From NCBI GenBank assembly GCA_045533955.1, contig JAZSIU010000047.1, positions 1-64,000 of the forward strand: DNA of 64,000 nucleotides. The letters run 5' to 3'. The position numbers and the translations under genes are program-made. The first letter of the stretch is position 1; the number at the start of each line of letters is the position of its first letter. Below the pieces are notes generated by a model that saw only the letters and a program-made list of their open reading frames with translations, was not told where the DNA came from and searched no databases. The DNA comes from HGM04593 sp045533955. Lineage in GTDB: Bacteria > Bacteroidota > Bacteroidia > Bacteroidales > Bacteroidaceae. This document shows positions 53,057-61,215 of this stretch, one piece after another.

Positions 53057-54916
53057 TCAATCGAGTATCGCGCTTCTATACCCCTCGACCACAGGCTGTG
53101 TCGGGCCCACATAATCGAGGATAAGCAGTTCATTGTCAGCCTCTTTCAACCAGCAACCGGGCACATACAGCGTCCGCTGCGGACCTCGGCTCCAAAAGCG
53201 GCCCAAAGAATGCCCGTTTATCCACACCTCGCCGCGTCCCCAAGTACCCATATAAAGGAAAAAGTCGCCGTTGGCGGGCAGCGTGAATTGTGTGCGATAA
53301 TACCCCTCGCGTCCCGCACCCTTAAGAGCACCAAAAGTGCGCGAAGAGGCCTGCTTGTAGTCGGCAGCTATTGGAAGATTCTCCCAATCACCGAGCGCCA
53401 CGCGCTTGCCCGAAGCATCCACAAGAAAGACCTTTCCAACAATGCCTTTATAGTCCTTATAGCCGGCAACATTTGCCGCCCGACCAAAAGCATCAACAAG
53501 AATCTGCAATCGTACGGCGCCTGCACTTCGGGGGAGCGGCACTATGCTGTCGCCATCCAAGCGGCTCAACGCAGCCACCCTTTTACCATTCAAATAAATC
53601 TGCGCATTATCGCCAAATGCCTCGATAAGAAGCGACGAGCCACTCTTAAGCTCGGGTAGCTCGGTTGAATAGAGCATTGCTCCGTACCCCAAGCCACACT
53701 GTTCAAACGTCAAAGGCTGCTGCGAGGCCACAGGCCGCCCCACCCCCTCGAGCAAAGGAGCAAACGTCGAAACGGCAGTCTCGGGCATATCTGTGAGCTC
53801 GAAAATCTCGGCCTCGGCCTTTGCAGGCAACAGCTGTGAGGCCGAACGCAGAAAAGCCTCGCGATACATTGTGATAGGCTCGCGGTAGCGTCCACTCTCA
53901 TTGTAAATGCACATATTGTCGTACGAGGTTGAATAGGGGCGGAACTTGCCATCAATAATCTCGGCCCCTGCAAGATGCCCGAAAGATGTTCCGCCAAGCG
54001 CAACACTGACATTTACCGAGCCCTCGCCCTCGAACACCTCGAACATTCGGGCAAAAGGCCTGTCCAGATTACGCATCGGAACCCTGCTGCCCCACACGTG
54101 CCGACAGCCGCGCGAAATATCGAAACAGAGTACCGGTGCATTGGGATTATGCTTCCTTACGCCCGCAAAATTGCCCATTGCCGCAGTACGCTCGTCAATG
54201 TAATATGCCGCTATGGCCTTATCTAAAGGCATCTGATGAATATTAGACTTTGTTGTTGCTACGCTAAGCAGTGTAGCGTCAAAGCCTGCGCTGCGCACCG
54301 TGTCGCACAAGGCCGAAAGGTAGGCCTTACCGTTACGTAACTGCTCAACAGGCTCCTCAATGTGTATGAGTGCAATATTACCTCCGCGACTGAGCTGACA
54401 ATCGGCAAGCTCGCCTGCAAGCGCACGAAAATAACGTCCCACCCTATCCATAAACCTCTTTTGAGGAGTGCGAATCTTTATTGAGTCATCACTCAAAAGC
54501 CACCACGGCATTCCTCCAAAGTCGAGGTGCGAATCGACATACGGGCCTAAGTGCAACCACACAAGCAGTCCATTTTCGTGGGCAAGATTGCAAAATTCGC
54601 GCACGTCAAAATCGCCCGAGAAATTAAACTCGCCCTCGCGAGGCTCGTGCAGCATCCACGGCACACGCACAAGGATTGCGTTCACACCCAACCCCTTGAC
54701 AAGCGCCAATCGCTGCTGCCAATATTCACGGGGCAGGCGCGCGTAGTCCAAAGAGACAGAGCCCATAGTAAAAGGAACGCTGTCATAGAAGAGCGCCCCG
54801 CTGGCAGCCTCGAACTTATGCCCCTCTACTTTACGGTTGTCGCACCCCGTGAAGAGGGGTGCGAGCAACATAAGGAATGACAAGAAGAAAAAAACTCTTT
54901 GCAATACTCTTTTCAT
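53057..54916 (-). CDS. GH35-like lipoprotein with altered catalytic residues
   Basis: The 619-residue lipoprotein (lipobox LFTGC, Cys25) has a GH35 (beta-galactosidase) barrel: YARLPREYWQQRLALVKGLG (59-78), WMLHEPREGEFNFSGDF (87-103), GPYVDSHLDFGGMPWWLL (124-141), and LGGTSFG near 311. The acid/base segment that normally reads QVENEYG is HIEEPVE here (185-191), putting Pro189 where the catalytic Glu belongs. AEWEFGG is changed to SHLDFGG. The nucleophile block (normally GEFWxGWFDxWG) is LCFDISRGCRHVWG (263-276). A C-terminal jellyroll (FFLYMGTWGRGEVWINGHSL) is intact. It may bind rather than cleave galactosides. It is the last gene of the sulfatase operon. Confidence 0.85.
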   Translation of the reverse strand: MKRVLQRVFFFLSFLMLLAPLFTGCDNRKVEGHKFEAASGALFYDSVPFTMGSVSLDYARLPREYWQQRLALVKGLGVNAILVRVPWMLHEPREGEFNFSGDFDVREFCNLAHENGLLVWLHLGPYVDSHLDFGGMPWWLLSDDSIKIRTPQKRFMDRVGRYFRALAGELADCQLSRGGNIALIHIEEPVEQLRNGKAYLSALCDTVRSAGFDATLLSVATTKSNIHQMPLDKAIAAYYIDERTAAMGNFAGVRKHNPNAPVLCFDISRGCRHVWGSRVPMRNLDRPFARMFEVFEGEGSVNVSVALGGTSFGHLAGAEIIDGKFRPYSTSYDNMCIYNESGRYREPITMYREAFLRSASQLLPAKAEAEIFELTDMPETAVSTFAPLLEGVGRPVASQQPLTFEQCGLGYGAMLYSTELPELKSGSSLLIEAFGDNAQIYLNGKRVAALSRLDGDSIVPLPRSAGAVRLQILVDAFGRAANVAGYKDYKGIVGKVFLVDASGKRVALGDWENLPIAADYKQASSRTFGALKGAGREGYYRTQFTLPANGDFFLYMGTWGRGEVWINGHSLGRFWSRGPQRTLYVPGCWLKEADNELLILDYVGPTQPVVEGYRSAILD

Positions 54917-54932
54917 CTATAATCGTAATTTA

Positions 54933-56864
54933 TCACAGAAGCTTCACAAACATCTCAATGGCCTGATACTCGGGCAATCCTATTTTGTCGAATATTTGTG
55001 CCGTACCCTGCATACGGTCCTCGGCACGCTGCCAGAATTCGCGTGAGTCCTCGCCGGGGAAGGGAACAATATCCTTCTGCGAGAGGTGGCGGAAGATTGC
55101 GTGGCGCTTGCGTATCATCTCCTCGGGGCTCAAGGGTACTGCCATATCGGCAACCGAGAGGTCCCACTCTTGCCAAGCTCCGCGGTAGAGCCATATATGA
55201 CACTCTTTGGCCCACGGCTCGTCCTTAACCTCGTCAAAGGCACGCAGCACCGCCTCGATACATACGCGGTGTGTTCCGTGAGGGTCGGTAAGGTCGCCGG
55301 CAGCATAAATCTGATGGGGCTTAATGCGACGCATAAGCTCTTTTGTTATCTCAATATCCTCGTCCGAGAGCTTGCCTTTCTTGATGCCACCTGTCTCGTA
55401 GAAAGGCAGATTCAGGAAGTGAGCATTTGTACGGTCGTCGAGACCTATCGAGCGACAAGCAGCGCGAGCCTCGGCACGGCGGATGGCACCCTTGAAGCGC
55501 AAGAGCTCGGCGGGCTCGGGAAGACCCGGAACTTTTGATGCAATAATCCCGCGAATCTCGTCGAAGAGGTCGCCCAAATGTCCGAATCCCATCTCACGGG
55601 CCGTGTCTATATTTTGCAGCACAACGTCGTCATTTACGGCCACATTACCCGATGTCTGATAGGCTACGTGCACGTCGTGTCCCTGCTCAATGAGGCGGTT
55701 GAATGTTCCACCCATCGAGATTACATCGTCATCGGGGTGAGGCGAGAAGATTATAACGCGCTTGGGATAGGGCGACGAGGGCACGGGACGTGTCGTGTCG
55801 TCGGCATTGGGCTTACCACCGGGCCAACCCGAGATTATGTGCTGTACGTCGTTAAAGACGCGGATATTTATCTGGTCGTAACGACCAACGCGGTCGAGAA
55901 GGTCGGAGAGTGAGTTGCTGATATAATCTTGGAACGTGAGCTTGAGGATGGGCTTTTCTACCACGCTGCATAGCCACAGAACAGCCTTGCGAATGAGTTT
56001 GGGAGTCCACTCCTCGGGTGGCGAGATGAGCCACGGCTGCTTAACACGTGTAAGTTCCTGAGCTGCCGCCTCGTCTATTATTACCTGCATATTGGGGTGC
56101 GCCTGAAGGTTGGTCGAGGGGTGATTTTCGGTTACCTCGCCCTCAATAAGGTCGTGGGCAATCTTTGCCTTGTCCTCGCCCCACATCATAAGCACAATTT
56201 TCTTGGCGCTGCGAATGGTCTCGAGGCCCATTGTTATTGCCATTTTGGGTACATCGTTGGGATTCGAGAAGAATTGGAATTGCGTCTTACGGCTGTTGTA
56301 GGTGAGCTGAACAAGGCGTGTGGTAGATTTTGAGTAGCTTCCCGGCTCGTTAAATCCTACCTGTCCAAGCTCGCCGACGCCCATAATCATAAGGTCTATT
56401 TTGCCATTTACCATCTGCTCGTAATCTTTGCAATACTCGCGGATATTCTCGGCCGGCACTGTTCCGTCGGGGAAATGAACGTTGACGGGGTCTATGTCAA
56501 TGTAGTTGAGAAGCTCTTGATAGACACGGTGGTTACGGCTCTGAGGGTTACCGGGCTCAATGGGATAAAATTCATCGAGGCTGAATACTTCAACATTCTT
56601 GAAACTGACCTCGCCTGCTTTGTATCGCTTAACAAGCTCGTTGTATAGGCCCAACGGAGTGCGACCCGTTGATAGTCCGAGCGCAAATTTACGATTCTCT
56701 TTGTGATTATTTATTGCCGATACTACAAGATCGGCTGCTGCTTTTGCTCCTTCTGCTGCATTCTCGCACACTTGTGTAGGAACTTTTTCGAACTTACAGA
56801 TGCTCTCGATAGATGCCAGCACCGGAAGCTCACCAATCTTAGGGAGTACAAAATTCTGATTCAT
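54933..56864 (-). CDS. NagB-like / LmbE (PIG-L) deacetylase fusion protein
   Basis: The 643-residue cytoplasmic protein joins a glucosamine-6-phosphate deaminase-like domain (about 20-285) to a PIG-L/LmbE deacetylase domain (about 365-600). The deaminase part keeps Asp97 (FSLDEF) and Glu173 (FNEPGS), but the catalytic loop that should read GxDGHIAFNE is GELGQVGFNE, so Asp becomes Leu166 and His becomes Gln168. The LmbE part has the zinc motif SPHPDDD (His376, Asp378, Asp379). B. thetaiotaomicron has a related long protein annotated only as deaminase-like. Possible role: de-N-acetylation of a hexosamine derivative, with the NagB part sensing or binding. It lies between anSME and the GH35-like gene. 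Confidence 0.9.
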   Translation of the reverse strand: MNQNFVLPKIGELPVLASIESICKFEKVPTQVCENAAEGAKAAADLVVSAINNHKENRKFALGLSTGRTPLGLYNELVKRYKAGEVSFKNVEVFSLDEFYPIEPGNPQSRNHRVYQELLNYIDIDPVNVHFPDGTVPAENIREYCKDYEQMVNGKIDLMIMGVGELGQVGFNEPGSYSKSTTRLVQLTYNSRKTQFQFFSNPNDVPKMAITMGLETIRSAKKIVLMMWGEDKAKIAHDLIEGEVTENHPSTNLQAHPNMQVIIDEAAAQELTRVKQPWLISPPEEWTPKLIRKAVLWLCSVVEKPILKLTFQDYISNSLSDLLDRVGRYDQINIRVFNDVQHIISGWPGGKPNADDTTRPVPSSPYPKRVIIFSPHPDDDVISMGGTFNRLIEQGHDVHVAYQTSGNVAVNDDVVLQNIDTAREMGFGHLGDLFDEIRGIIASKVPGLPEPAELLRFKGAIRRAEARAACRSIGLDDRTNAHFLNLPFYETGGIKKGKLSDEDIEITKELMRRIKPHQIYAAGDLTDPHGTHRVCIEAVLRAFDEVKDEPWAKECHIWLYRGAWQEWDLSVADMAVPLSPEEMIRKRHAIFRHLSQKDIVPFPGEDSREFWQRAEDRMQGTAQIFDKIGLPEYQAIEMFVKLL

Positions 56865-56890
56865 ATAGTTATTTTTTAAATTGTTGATTA

Positions 56891-58144
56891 TTATTTATAG
56901 TTTATTTTTAGTTGCATTATTTTTGATGCAGGCTCGCCGCGCTCTATGAGTGTGCGCATCTGCCGCATATAGGGGTCGGTGTGTCTGAAGAACTTTTTAT
57001 AGCCTTCGCACAGGACGTTTTTATAGGGCTCGCCATTTTTGGCATAGTCGAAGCGGTGCTTGGGACACTCGCCGCGACAAAGAAAATAGTAGTTGCAACG
57101 CTTGCACTCCAAAGGCAGTGCCTCGCGCTTGTCGCGTCCGAATGCCTGCTGCTCGCTGCTTGCATACATCTGCTCGACACTCTTTTCCATTATGTTGCCC
57201 AAGCGATACTCGGGATATACAAAGTGGTCGCACGAATAGACGTCGCCGTTGTGCTCGACCACAAGGCCGTCGCCGCAGGTCTCGCAGAATGAGCAGACAC
57301 CGGGCTGCACTCCGCACCAATTGGCCAGCGTGGCGTCGAAGAGTTGCACGAAGCGGTAGCCGACGTCGTTCTTTATCCACTCGTCAAAGACGTCGCACAT
57401 AAAGCGTCCGTAGCCCTCGGCCGAGACCGACCACGGTGCCTCGACGGCATCCTCCTCGTCGGGCGAGACTATCAGTGGGCGCCTGCCCTCGCGCAGACGC
57501 ACATATTCGAGCACGGGCAGAAACTGCATATAGTTACCCAAGCCTCCCAAGAAACGATAGACCTCGGCGCCGCGCCCCTCGCTGCGTTTGTTCACCGTTG
57601 CCAAGAGATTATACTCGACGCCTGTCGAGGCCATAAGCTCGGCGGCTTTCACTACCCTCGTAAATGTGGGCGCTCCGCCACAATCGCGTCTAAAGGCATC
57701 GTGTATGTCCTGCGGCCCGTCGAGCGATAGCCCTATCAAGAAATTGTTATCCTTGAAAAAGCGGCACCACTCGTCGTTTACAAGCACTCCGTTCGTTTGC
57801 AGAGTATTTTCTATTATCTTGTCGCCGCAATACGTCTGTTGCAGTTCTACGGCCTTGCGATAGAAGGAGAGCCCGGCCAACAGCGGCTCGCCTCCGTGCC
57901 AACAGAATGTTATCTGCTGTTGCCCTGCTCCTTGTATATATTGCTTGATATACTCCTCGAGCAATTGCTCGCTCATACGGGGCATTTTCCCCGAATAAAT
58001 TTCGGACTTATCGCGGTAGTAGCAATAGTTGCAGTCGAGATTGCAGGCCGAGCCTATTGGCTTGACCATTGTCGCAAATGTGGGCCGGCGCCTCATTTTT
58101 GCAACGTCCGTCAAGCTGTAATTGTTTCTCTTGTTGCTTTTCAT
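56891..58144 (-). CDS. Anaerobic sulfatase-maturating enzyme (radical SAM)
   Basis: The 417-residue radical SAM/SPASM enzyme oxidises the active-site Ser or Cys of sulfatases to formylglycine without oxygen. The cluster motif is C34-NLD-C38-NY-C41 in GSACNLDCNYCYYRDK; ITFCWHGGEPLLAG (about 78-91) is the GGEP region. SPASM cysteines are in CGVQPGVCSFCETCGDGLV, YSCDHFVYPEY, LECKRCNYYFLCRGECPKH. It lies 35 bases after the sulfatase gene and 26 before the nagB-lmbE fusion, in one operon with its obvious substrate. Confidence 0.95.
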   Translation of the reverse strand: MKSNKRNNYSLTDVAKMRRRPTFATMVKPIGSACNLDCNYCYYRDKSEIYSGKMPRMSEQLLEEYIKQYIQGAGQQQITFCWHGGEPLLAGLSFYRKAVELQQTYCGDKIIENTLQTNGVLVNDEWCRFFKDNNFLIGLSLDGPQDIHDAFRRDCGGAPTFTRVVKAAELMASTGVEYNLLATVNKRSEGRGAEVYRFLGGLGNYMQFLPVLEYVRLREGRRPLIVSPDEEDAVEAPWSVSAEGYGRFMCDVFDEWIKNDVGYRFVQLFDATLANWCGVQPGVCSFCETCGDGLVVEHNGDVYSCDHFVYPEYRLGNIMEKSVEQMYASSEQQAFGRDKREALPLECKRCNYYFLCRGECPKHRFDYAKNGEPYKNVLCEGYKKFFRHTDPYMRQMRTLIERGEPASKIMQLKINYK

Positions 58145-58179
58145 TGCTACTTTATTTATGCTTTTTTATATAAAAATAG

Positions 58180-59751
58180 TTACTGCGCGATGTACTGCTC
58201 CTCGCCATACTGCATCTGAAGCTCTTTGAGCAGCGCCTTGAGGCTGTCGCTCAGTTGCTCGGTTCCCGCAGTGCCGTAGATATTATTGAGCTCGGCGGGG
58301 TCTTGTTGCAGGTCGAAGAGTTCCCAGCTTCCACCCAGTTGCTTCCCTGCAAACTCAGTGGGTACGATGTGAATAAGTTTGTAACGCTCTGTGCGCACTC
58401 CAAGATGCGGACGCACGGTGTGCTCGTCGGGGAATTCGTAATAGTGATAGTAGAGTGCCTTGCGGTTGGGTTCCCATTTTTCGCCTTTGAGCAGAGGCAG
58501 CAGCGAGCATCCGTGAATATCCTCGGGTACCTCGACACCGGCAGCCTCGAGTATTGTGGGAGCATAGTCGATATTCTGAACCATCTGCACAACGTCGCCC
58601 TTAACACCACCCGGAAGACGCATCAGAAGCGGTGTGCGGAACGACTCCTCGTACATAAAGCGCTTGTCGAACCAACCGTGCTCGCCCATATAAAATCCTT
58701 GGTCTGAGGTATAGACGATGAGAGTGTTATCCATAAGCCCCTCGGCCTCGAGGTAATCCAGCACCTGTCCGATGTTACGGTCAACCGAGGTAATTACGCG
58801 CAGATAGTCGCGCATATACTGTTGGAATTTCCAAGCGTCGAGGTCTTTGCCTTTGGGGTTCTTCTTTTTAAATTCGGCTATTACGCGGTCGTAGTGAGCG
58901 TCCCACGCAGCCTTCTGAGCCGAGTCCATACGACTGTATATTCTGCGTCCGGCAGCCTCAAGGTCGGGACGCGAGTGTATTTCATTCTCTTTGTCGGCCA
59001 ATTTAAGGTCATAGACAAGATCCATATCTTTTGCAATAGACATATGCTGCATAAGCGCTGCCTCGCGGCCCTCGTAGCTGTCGTAGAAGGTCTCGGGCAA
59101 CGGGAAATTAGAGTCGCTGAAGAGCTCAAGGTCGCAAGTGTCGGGCATCCACGTGCGGTGTGGTGCTTTATGATGCAGCAGCAGACAGAAGGGTTTATTG
59201 GCATCGCGGCCATTTTCGAGCCAATCGAGCGCAAGCTCCGTGGTTACGTTCGTTGCGTATCCCTTGCGCTGAACCTTCTCGCCGTTGCAGATAAACGTCG
59301 GATTGTAGTAATCGCCCTGCCCTATGAGAATATCCCAATGGTTGAAGCCTGTGGGTTCGGATGTAAGGTGCCACTTTCCAATCACGGCCGTCTCGTAGCC
59401 CTGTGCCTGAAGCAGCTTGGGGAACGTCTGCTGCGAGCCGTCGAACGACGAGCTGTTATCGGTAAAACCGTTCGCCAGACTATGCTTGCCCGTAAGCATA
59501 CAGGCACGACTGGGGCCGCTTATAGAATTAGCCACAAAACTGTTTGTGAAGCGTACACCATCGGCGGCAATACGATCGATATTGGGAGTATTTATGTAAC
59601 GAGTGTCATAGGCACTAATTGTCTGATACGAGTGGTCGTCGCACATAATATAAAGGATATTCAAGGGCTTAACCTCTTCCTTCTTCTCTTGGCAGGCTGC
59701 AAACGGCAAAAGAGCTGTTCCGGCCAACGAAAGGCATACGATGTTTTTCAT
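58180..59751 (-). CDS. Serine-type sulfatase lipoprotein
   Basis: The 523-residue lipoprotein (LPFAAC, Cys20) is a type I sulfatase. Metal ligands Asp38-Asp39 are in YIMCDDH. The modification motif is S78-GPSR in SISGPSRACMLTG, so Ser78 is the residue to be converted to formylglycine. KWHLTSEP and HKAPHRTW supply the Lys-His residues. Such enzymes remove sulfate esters from glycosaminoglycan or mucin sugars. With a Ser motif it depends on the neighbouring maturase. It is first in the operon; a palindromic -7 box (TATTTTTG, minus strand 59806-59799) lies 48 bases upstream. The sulfated sugar is probably an N-acetylhexosamine or galactose, inferred from the neighbours. Confidence 0.94.
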   Translation of the reverse strand: MKNIVCLSLAGTALLPFAACQEKKEEVKPLNILYIMCDDHSYQTISAYDTRYINTPNIDRIAADGVRFTNSFVANSISGPSRACMLTGKHSLANGFTDNSSSFDGSQQTFPKLLQAQGYETAVIGKWHLTSEPTGFNHWDILIGQGDYYNPTFICNGEKVQRKGYATNVTTELALDWLENGRDANKPFCLLLHHKAPHRTWMPDTCDLELFSDSNFPLPETFYDSYEGREAALMQHMSIAKDMDLVYDLKLADKENEIHSRPDLEAAGRRIYSRMDSAQKAAWDAHYDRVIAEFKKKNPKGKDLDAWKFQQYMRDYLRVITSVDRNIGQVLDYLEAEGLMDNTLIVYTSDQGFYMGEHGWFDKRFMYEESFRTPLLMRLPGGVKGDVVQMVQNIDYAPTILEAAGVEVPEDIHGCSLLPLLKGEKWEPNRKALYYHYYEFPDEHTVRPHLGVRTERYKLIHIVPTEFAGKQLGGSWELFDLQQDPAELNNIYGTAGTEQLSDSLKALLKELQMQYGEEQYIAQ

Positions 59752-59790
59752 TTGTGTTTTTATATTTTACGGTTTAACAGTTTGATTGTT

Positions 59791-59806
59791 TATTTTTGCA
59801 AAAATA
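59791..59806 (-). promoter_or_regulatory. Palindromic -7 box of the sulfatase operon
   Basis: TATTTTTG followed by CAAAAATA. The minus-strand copy of the -7 box (59806-59799) points to the sulfatase gene. The 16 bases are identical to 24034-24049 before proS. Confidence 0.5.
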
Positions 59807-59942
59807 AAACTTTTTGAAAAATAACAGATATTTTATCAATATAATTTATACTTAAAAAATCAAAAAAAATCAGAATCGTAGGACGAATAATAACAAAAAG
59901 CGCTCGAATGCGTCTATTCTGGCAACGAGCCCTCTACGTAGC

Positions 59943-59979
59943 CGAGAAGATTTTTGAGCCCGACCATTTTAAGAAGATA
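59943..59979 (+). pseudogene. Relic fragment of a psd-like gene
   Basis: These 37 bases match codons for VEKVFEPDHFKED of psd (46225-46262, other strand) with one substitution and one deleted base. In the local frame they read AEKIFEPDHFKK. The flanks do not resemble psd, so only a short remnant remains, between the sulfatase operon and the ROK gene. Confidence 0.6.
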
Positions 59980-60020
59980 AAAAACTCCTGCACCGCAACA
60001 CAAACATTACGGCGCAGGAG
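59980..60020 (-). terminator. Terminator of the ROK kinase gene
   Basis: CTCCTGCACCG (59985-59995) pairs with CGGCGCAGGAG (60010-60020) with one A-C mismatch. On the minus strand TTTT then ATCTTC follows. Confidence 0.75.
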
Positions 60021-60048
60021 AATATTCTAATAAATCACCTGTCTTTTA

Positions 60049-61005
60049 TCAATCTTTCCAGCCAAGAGCCGAAGCACCAAGAACGGCAGCATCTGCACCG
60101 GGCAGAGAAGATTTAAGCACTTTCACCTTGTCCTTCCACAAGAACACCACATTCTCGTTCATTCTCTTGCGGATGGGCTCTAGCAAAAGCTCGCCTGCAT
60201 TTGCAAGGCCTCCGAAAAGTACAATCGCCTCGGGAGCCGAGAATGCAATAAAATTACAGAAAGCATCGCCAAGCACCGCGCCCGTAAAATCGAAAATCTC
60301 CTTCGCCAGCTTGTCGCCCTCCATTGCAGCATCGAAGAGCATCTTCGAGGTTAGCTTGTCGCACTCGATATTGCGCAACACACTCTCGTCGGTGCGAGTG
60401 CCCAACCATATTTTCGCAGTGCGCACAATACCCGTTGCCGAAGCGTAAGTCTCGAGACAGTCTGTACGACCACAACCGCAGGCACGCCCCTCGAGCACGG
60501 GAGCCGTAACGTGTCCAAGCTCACCGGCAAAGCCATCGTGTCCATAGATAAGCTGACCATTGGAAACGATACCACTACCAACGCCCGTACCCAAAGTAAT
60601 AACGATAAAATCCTTCATACCCTGAGCAACACCATATTTCATCTCGCCTATTGCAGCAGCATTAGCATCGTTTGTAACCTTAGTTGGGAGACCTGTCTTT
60701 TGCTCAATCAACCAACCCAGAGGCACAATACCCTTCCACGGCAGATTGGCAGCGTTAACAATCTCGCCAGTGTAGTAGTTGGCCATAGGGGCACCAATAC
60801 CGACACCCTCTATTTTACCCTCGCAGCCATTCTCCTTGGCAAGTTTGGCAATTACCTTTGCAACAGCATCGGTGTAATCCTCAATCTCGCGATAAGCCTG
60901 AGTTTTCACCGAGTCATCCTTAGCCAAAATATGTCCTTTGACATCTACAAGACCAATGACAGTATTTGTTCCGCCAAGGTCGATTCCTATTACATAGCTT
61001 TCCAT
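60049..61005 (-). CDS. ROK family sugar kinase (glucokinase-like)
   Basis: The 318-residue cytoplasmic kinase has the phosphate loop GIDLGGTNTVIGLVD (about 7-21), the sugar-binding GHDGFAGELGHVT (about 153-165, His163) and the ROK zinc motif CGCGRTDCLE (about 175-184). TLGTGVGSGIV gives the second phosphate loop. ROK enzymes of this length phosphorylate glucose, N-acetylglucosamine or N-acetylmannosamine. Its position just upstream of the sulfated amino-sugar operon would fit GlcNAc, but glucose is the default. It is transcribed from the minus strand and ends at its own terminator, so it is not part of that operon. Confidence 0.93.
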   Translation of the reverse strand: MESYVIGIDLGGTNTVIGLVDVKGHILAKDDSVKTQAYREIEDYTDAVAKVIAKLAKENGCEGKIEGVGIGAPMANYYTGEIVNAANLPWKGIVPLGWLIEQKTGLPTKVTNDANAAAIGEMKYGVAQGMKDFIVITLGTGVGSGIVSNGQLIYGHDGFAGELGHVTAPVLEGRACGCGRTDCLETYASATGIVRTAKIWLGTRTDESVLRNIECDKLTSKMLFDAAMEGDKLAKEIFDFTGAVLGDAFCNFIAFSAPEAIVLFGGLANAGELLLEPIRKRMNENVVFLWKDKVKVLKSSLPGADAAVLGASALGWKD

Positions 61006-61147
61006 AAAAAACTTAAAATATTTGGTTAGTTAAAATTATCAAATACGTTCATTTTGCGAATGTATATATTTTTTTTTATTTTCCGAGGCAATAAAGCCAA
61101 AAATATAAAAAAAAGAAAAAAAGGCTTTAATATTCCATTTTATTATA

Positions 61148-61155
61148 TATCTTTG
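61148..61155 (+). promoter_or_regulatory. -7 box of the GH109-like gene
   Basis: TATCTTTG, 61 bases before the ATG at 61216; a weak TTTA lies 18 bases upstream at 61126-61129. Confidence 0.5.
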
Positions 61156-61215
61156 CAGAAATAACAAGCACATATCTTATAAACATAAATAACTCAACTA
61201 TTAAACACATTCAAA

